From: Paraburkholderia sp.
GTDB taxonomy: Bacteria > Pseudomonadota > Gammaproteobacteria > Burkholderiales > Burkholderiaceae
Assembly: GCA_031286755.1 (NCBI GenBank)
Contig: JAITTX010000279.1
Coordinates: 1 to 45,129, forward strand
Length of the DNA: 45,129 bases
Direction: 5' to 3'
Shown here in pieces: positions 42,097 through 45,129 of this stretch. Position 1 is the stretch's first letter. Each line of letters starts with the position of its first letter. Made by a program: the position numbers and the translations under genes. The notes under the pieces were generated by a model, which saw only the letters and a program-made list of their open reading frames with translations, searched no databases and was not told the DNA's origin.

Positions 42097-42858
42097 ATGA
42101 GGCGGTTACTCTGCCTGCTCGTCATGCTGCCTGGCCTTGTGCAATACGCGGCGGCCCAGCAGCCTCCAGGAGACGACAAGAAGCTCCCCAATTACCTGAG
42201 CCAGAAGTTCGGGCTGGCAAAGGAAAAGGCTGCCCTGATTTCGCAGGCCGTCACCACGGCCGCCGAGAAATACTCGCTGCCGCCCGCCGTGCTCCTCGCC
42301 ATCATCTCGATCGAGTCGCGCTTTCGCGAGAAGGCGCGCGGCTCGAACAACGCGACCGGGCTCATGCAGGTCGTGCCCTCGGCTCACCGCAATTTGCTGC
42401 GCAACGGGAAGGATCTCACGGACCCCGAGGTCAATATCGATGTGGGCTCATCGATTCTCTATGGCTACCGGCGCGCGGCCGGCGGCGATCTCGACGCGGC
42501 GATGAAGAATTACGGCGGCTCGAAGGCTTATGCGGAAAAAATCCGCATGCGCGCCGCGGAATTCAGCCGCGTGCTGGACGTGGCGAGCGCGCCACAAGCG
42601 GGCATAGCCGCGCGCGCGGCCGCGGTGGATGCGCCGGCAACTTTTAATGGTGTCTTCTCTGCCGGCATGACCGGTGGAGTGGCCGCGAGCGAATTGCCCC
42701 GGGCCTTCGCCACGGCGTCGCCAGCCAGCGCGGCGCCGGCAGCGCCAACGCCCACGACGTCCCCGCAACCTGCGCCGGCGAGCGCTCCGGTTGGCGATGC
42801 AGCGGCCATGCGCGGTGTGCTCGAAACCCGCGGCAACGCCCGCTCGCGCGAACGCTGA
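42097..42858 (+). CDS. Small exported lytic transglycosylase (SLT domain)
   Basis: A 253-residue protein with a signal peptide (1-20, ending YAAA-QQ). The SLT domain fills about 45-165 with the catalytic Glu73 in ISIESRFREKARGSNNATGLMQV, split here as SIESRF and NATGLMQV, followed by DPEVNIDVGSSILYGY and MKNYGGSKAYAEKI. It cleaves peptidoglycan glycan strands. The C-terminal 90 residues are Ala/Pro-rich and probably disordered. AAAGGA before ATG 42097 fixes the start; the in-frame upstream ATG at 42001 lies in the aldolase terminator. It is not next to secretion genes, so a housekeeping wall role is as likely as any. Confidence 0.92.
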   Translation: MRRLLCLLVMLPGLVQYAAAQQPPGDDKKLPNYLSQKFGLAKEKAALISQAVTTAAEKYSLPPAVLLAIISIESRFREKARGSNNATGLMQVVPSAHRNLLRNGKDLTDPEVNIDVGSSILYGYRRAAGGDLDAAMKNYGGSKAYAEKIRMRAAEFSRVLDVASAPQAGIAARAAAVDAPATFNGVFSAGMTGGVAASELPRAFATASPASAAPAAPTPTTSPQPAPASAPVGDAAAMRGVLETRGNARSRER

Positions 42859-42940
42859 AGCTGGCGCGCTCCTGGTTCAATCGCTCTATTGCCCTGGATT
42901 CCCGGGTGGCGTGCACGTCAGGTGCCTGGCCATGAAGACG

Positions 42941-42965
42941 AGCCACCCCGGTAAAAGGGGTGGCT
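42941..42965. terminator. Hairpin between convergent transglycosylase and proQ genes
   Basis: AGCCACCCC (42941-42949) pairs perfectly with GGGGTGGCT (42957-42965), loop 7 bases. It lies midway between the two stop codons. No T-run follows on either strand, yet a stable GC stem in this place fits a shared terminator. Confidence 0.7.
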
Positions 42966-42994
42966 CTCCTGCCCGGGTTCTGGCGATGCGCCGC

Positions 42995-44014
42995 TCAGCC
43001 CTGCGCCGCGGGCGCTTCGCCGTCGTTGCCCGGCGCCTGGGCGGCGGCCTCGGGGGCTTGCTCCGGTACCGTCCCGGCCGATTGCTGCGGCGCGGCCGCA
43101 GCGTGCTCAGCGGGTTGCGCGACCGCAGCGGGATCCTGCGTGGGCGCTGCCGGATCGGCAACGGCGGCAGCCGCGGGCGCGGCGGCCTGCCCGGACGCCT
43201 GCCCTGCCTTGCCGCCCGCCTGCTCCCTGGCGCGCGCCTCGGCCTTTGCCTTCTGGTGCGTGAGCGCCGCCTTGGCGCGGCCAACGTGCGAAGGATCGAT
43301 GCCCGGGCCTTCCGAGGCGCTGCCGTCCAGCTCGTAGCGCGAGCCGCCTTCGGCCACGCGCTCGTGGTAGCGCGGATGATTCACGTGGCGCTTGAGCACG
43401 GCCACGATCAGCGTGCGCTCGTAATCGGGATGGCGCGTGACCAGATCCTCGACCACGCCGATCTTCAGCGGCAAACGCTCGCGGAACGCCGGATAGTGCT
43501 TGGCGAAAACGTTCCAGACCGCGTTGAGCTGGCGATTGCGCTCGATGCGCGCCTTTTCGGCCTCGCTCAGATTGGCCATCGACTGCTGCTGGCGCGCCGG
43601 ACGCTGGCGCTGGGCGCCGCGCTCGCCATCGCGAGGGCCGCGCGCCGGGCGCGGCTGCTGGCCCCTGGCGTCGCGGCGCTGCTCGCCCGCCTCGCCGGCT
43701 GGCTTGCCCTGCGCCTCGCCGCGCGGCTGGGAGCGCGCGCGCGCCTCGTCCGTGCCCGCGCCGCCGGGACGCGGCCCCTGGGGCCCTTTGGCCCCCTTGT
43801 GGCCGGGCGCGCCTTGCGCGCGCCGCTGACCCTGAGCGCCCTTCTGCGGCCCGGTCTTTGCGCCCGCGCTGGTTCCTTTGGACGCATGCCGGCGTTGCGA
43901 CGATTGCGTCTGTTCTTCGGGAGGCTGCTCGGTACCCAGGCCCATGCTCTTCTTGATTTCCAGAAGGCCTTCCTTGAAGCTCAGGGTACGGCGGTGTTGC
44001 GATGCGGCTTTCAC
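42995..44014 (-). CDS. proQ: ProQ/FinO-domain RNA chaperone with long N-terminal low-complexity region
   Basis: A 339-residue protein. The FinO/ProQ domain is at about 158-252 (NAVWNVFAKHYPAFRERLPL, IGVVEDLVTRHPDYERTLI, AVLKRHVNHPRYHERV), which binds structured sRNAs and mRNA 3' ends. It is preceded by SFKEGLLEIKKSMGLG and then about 110 residues rich in Gly/Gln/Arg/Pro/Lys (GAKGPQGPRPGGAG, RGPRDGERGAQRQRPARQQQ), and followed by an Ala-rich acidic-poor tail. In E. coli ProQ the FinO domain is N-terminal and a Tudor-like domain follows; here the order is disordered-FinO-disordered and no Tudor domain is visible. GTG 44014 has AAGGAAGAG upstream. Monocistronic. Confidence 0.92.
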   Translation of the reverse strand: MKAASQHRRTLSFKEGLLEIKKSMGLGTEQPPEEQTQSSQRRHASKGTSAGAKTGPQKGAQGQRRAQGAPGHKGAKGPQGPRPGGAGTDEARARSQPRGEAQGKPAGEAGEQRRDARGQQPRPARGPRDGERGAQRQRPARQQQSMANLSEAEKARIERNRQLNAVWNVFAKHYPAFRERLPLKIGVVEDLVTRHPDYERTLIVAVLKRHVNHPRYHERVAEGGSRYELDGSASEGPGIDPSHVGRAKAALTHQKAKAEARAREQAGGKAGQASGQAAAPAAAAVADPAAPTQDPAAVAQPAEHAAAAPQQSAGTVPEQAPEAAAQAPGNDGEAPAAQG

Positions 44015-44335
44015 GTCCAGATCTCTTCCTTATTGGATCGGACGCTATGATACCGAATTCGCGCAGCGCTTTTTGTTCCGGCACGCGGGCCCCCTGCTTC
44101 GGAGCAGGTAGCGCGACCGTCGAACCGGGCCTGTTTCGTCGGCGTAAAGTCCGGAATACGTCTTGCCGGATGCATGAATCCGCATCAATCGGCCCCCCGC
44201 GACCGCCCCCGGATTGCCTCAGTCGGGCGCCCCCTGATTGGCGCGTTTCGCGCTTCGGGCATCTGCAGCGGTTACCTGTTTTCATCGGCCGATGCACGCC
44301 GCCGTCCGCGCGCATCGCGCTTTTTCCCGCCAACC
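44015..44335. other. Divergent intergenic region between proQ and the SDR gene
   Basis: The 321 bp hold the two divergent promoters. CCTGCT-TCGG-AGCAGG (44093-44108) is a small stable hairpin with a UUCG-like loop. I see no other dyad, no reading frame of quality and no RNA gene signature. Confidence 0.55.
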
Positions 44336-45121
44336 ATGACAGCCCCCACCATGACTCTCTCTCCGATTCGCGCCATCGTGACCGGCCATTCCCGCGGACT
44401 CGGCGCCGCCCTTGCAGAACTGCTGCTGGAGCGCCAGATCGACGTTTTCGGCCTCGGCCGCAGCGCGCATCCCACGCTTGCCGCTCGCGGGCAGCAAGCG
44501 TCCGCCGCGCAATTCAGGGAAGCCGCGCTCGATCTCGCCGATCCCGCCGCGCTCGAGCGCTGGCTCGCGAGCGGCGCGCTGCGCCAGTTCGCGCACGGCG
44601 CCCAATGCGTGCTGCTGTTCAACAATGCGGGCACCGTCGAGCCGATCGCGCCGCTGGGCGCCCAGGACGCCGGCGCCATCGCTCGCGCGGTCACGCTCAA
44701 TGTCGCGGCGCCGCTGATGCTCGCCAATGCGCTCGCCTCGCTCGAAGCATCGGGCCACGCGCAGGACCGCCGCATCGTGCACATCTCGAGCGGCGCGGCT
44801 CGCAATACCTATGCGGGCTGGAGCGTCTATTGCGCCACCAAGGCCGCGCTCGATCATCACGCCCGCGCCGTGGCGCTCGACGCGCCGCTCGCGCTGCGCA
44901 TCTGCAGCATCGCGCCGGGCGTGGTGGACACCGGCATGCAGGCCACCATCCGCGCCACTGGCGCCGACAAATTCCCCTTGCGGGAGCGCTTCGAACAACT
45001 GAAGGAAAGCGGTCAACTGGCCTCGCCGGAGCAAGCGGCGCGGCAACTGATCGACTACGTGCTGAGCGATGCGTTCGGCACTACGCCAACGGCCGACGTG
45101 CGCGAACTCGCAAAGGGTTGA
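44336..45121 (+). CDS. Short-chain dehydrogenase/reductase (SDR)
   Basis: A 261-residue classical SDR from ATG 44336; ATG 44351 (MTLSPIRAIVTGHSRG) is an equally good start and there is no clear Shine-Dalgarno for either. The cofactor motif TGHSRGLG is at 16-23, NNAG at 96-99, the catalytic Ser at 151/152 in HISSGAA, and YxxxK as Y165 and K169 in VYCATKAAL. The sequence resembles SDRs near sepiapterin reductase and YueD-type benzil reductases, with NADPH likely because of HSRG after the glycine turn. Substrate unknown. Divergent from proQ. Confidence 0.92.
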   Translation: MTAPTMTLSPIRAIVTGHSRGLGAALAELLLERQIDVFGLGRSAHPTLAARGQQASAAQFREAALDLADPAALERWLASGALRQFAHGAQCVLLFNNAGTVEPIAPLGAQDAGAIARAVTLNVAAPLMLANALASLEASGHAQDRRIVHISSGAARNTYAGWSVYCATKAALDHHARAVALDAPLALRICSIAPGVVDTGMQATIRATGADKFPLRERFEQLKESGQLASPEQAARQLIDYVLSDAFGTTPTADVRELAKG

Positions 45122-45129
45122 CGGCAATT

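Noticed and set aside
1..45129. tRNA, rRNA, insertion sequences or phage integration sites
   Set aside because: No cloverleaf-like element, transposase, integrase or terminal inverted repeat with target duplication was found by reading; a covariance-model scan would be needed to exclude small RNAs.

Overview
The window is a high-GC, gene-dense piece of a beta-proteobacterial chromosome or large replicon. Protein families, operon styles and the paired cyoABCD, HipBA and T6SS genes point to Burkholderiales, most likely Burkholderia, Paraburkholderia or Caballeronia. This assignment is by family recognition only; no marker gene was compared. I saw no rRNA, tRNA, insertion sequence, prophage or CRISPR array.

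Layout. 1-6.1 kb: the edge of a type VI secretion cluster on the minus strand (start of tagF, complete tssM, an M15-peptidase gene resembling TagX), with a divergent membrane-anchored Ala-rich protein. 6.1-10.1 kb: a LysR regulator divergent from a CitMHS carboxylate transporter that is followed by an AtuA-type enzyme split into two overlapping genes. 10.2-17.7 kb: a six-gene minus-strand operon: methionine-type aminotransferase, family-3 binding protein, FAD-linked D-2-hydroxyacid dehydrogenase-like protein, FMN-linked L-2-hydroxyacid oxidase, MFS transporter and a prolidase-like amidohydrolase. Together these could turn both enantiomers of a 2-hydroxyacid into an amino acid.

18.0-30.9 kb: a nitrogen-scavenging region. 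A Hyi-like isomerase and a LysR regulator face a plus-strand operon of DUF3311 protein, sodium:solute symporter and two amidohydrolases. Opposed to it are minus-strand genes for (S)-ureidoglycine aminohydrolase, two more cytosine-deaminase-like amidohydrolases, a gamma-glutamyltransferase-fold protein resembling oxamate amidohydrolase, and a DUF1097 membrane protein. The combination suggests breakdown of a cyclic ureide, amide or N-heterocycle; the substrate cannot be read from the sequence. A motif TATYYGATTTT recurs at the LysR promoter region and upstream of one amidohydrolase.

31.2-35.1 kb: a soluble PAS histidine kinase with a LuxR-type response regulator, then a hipBA toxin-antitoxin operon preceded by four 18-bp operator palindromes spaced exactly 27 bp apart. 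35.1-39.1 kb: cyoABCD, cytochrome bo3 ubiquinol oxidase, divergent from a MocR-type regulator with a 24-bp palindrome between them. 41-45.1 kb: class I fructose-bisphosphate aldolase, a small lytic transglycosylase, a ProQ/FinO RNA chaperone with an unusual N-terminal low-complexity region, and a short-chain dehydrogenase.
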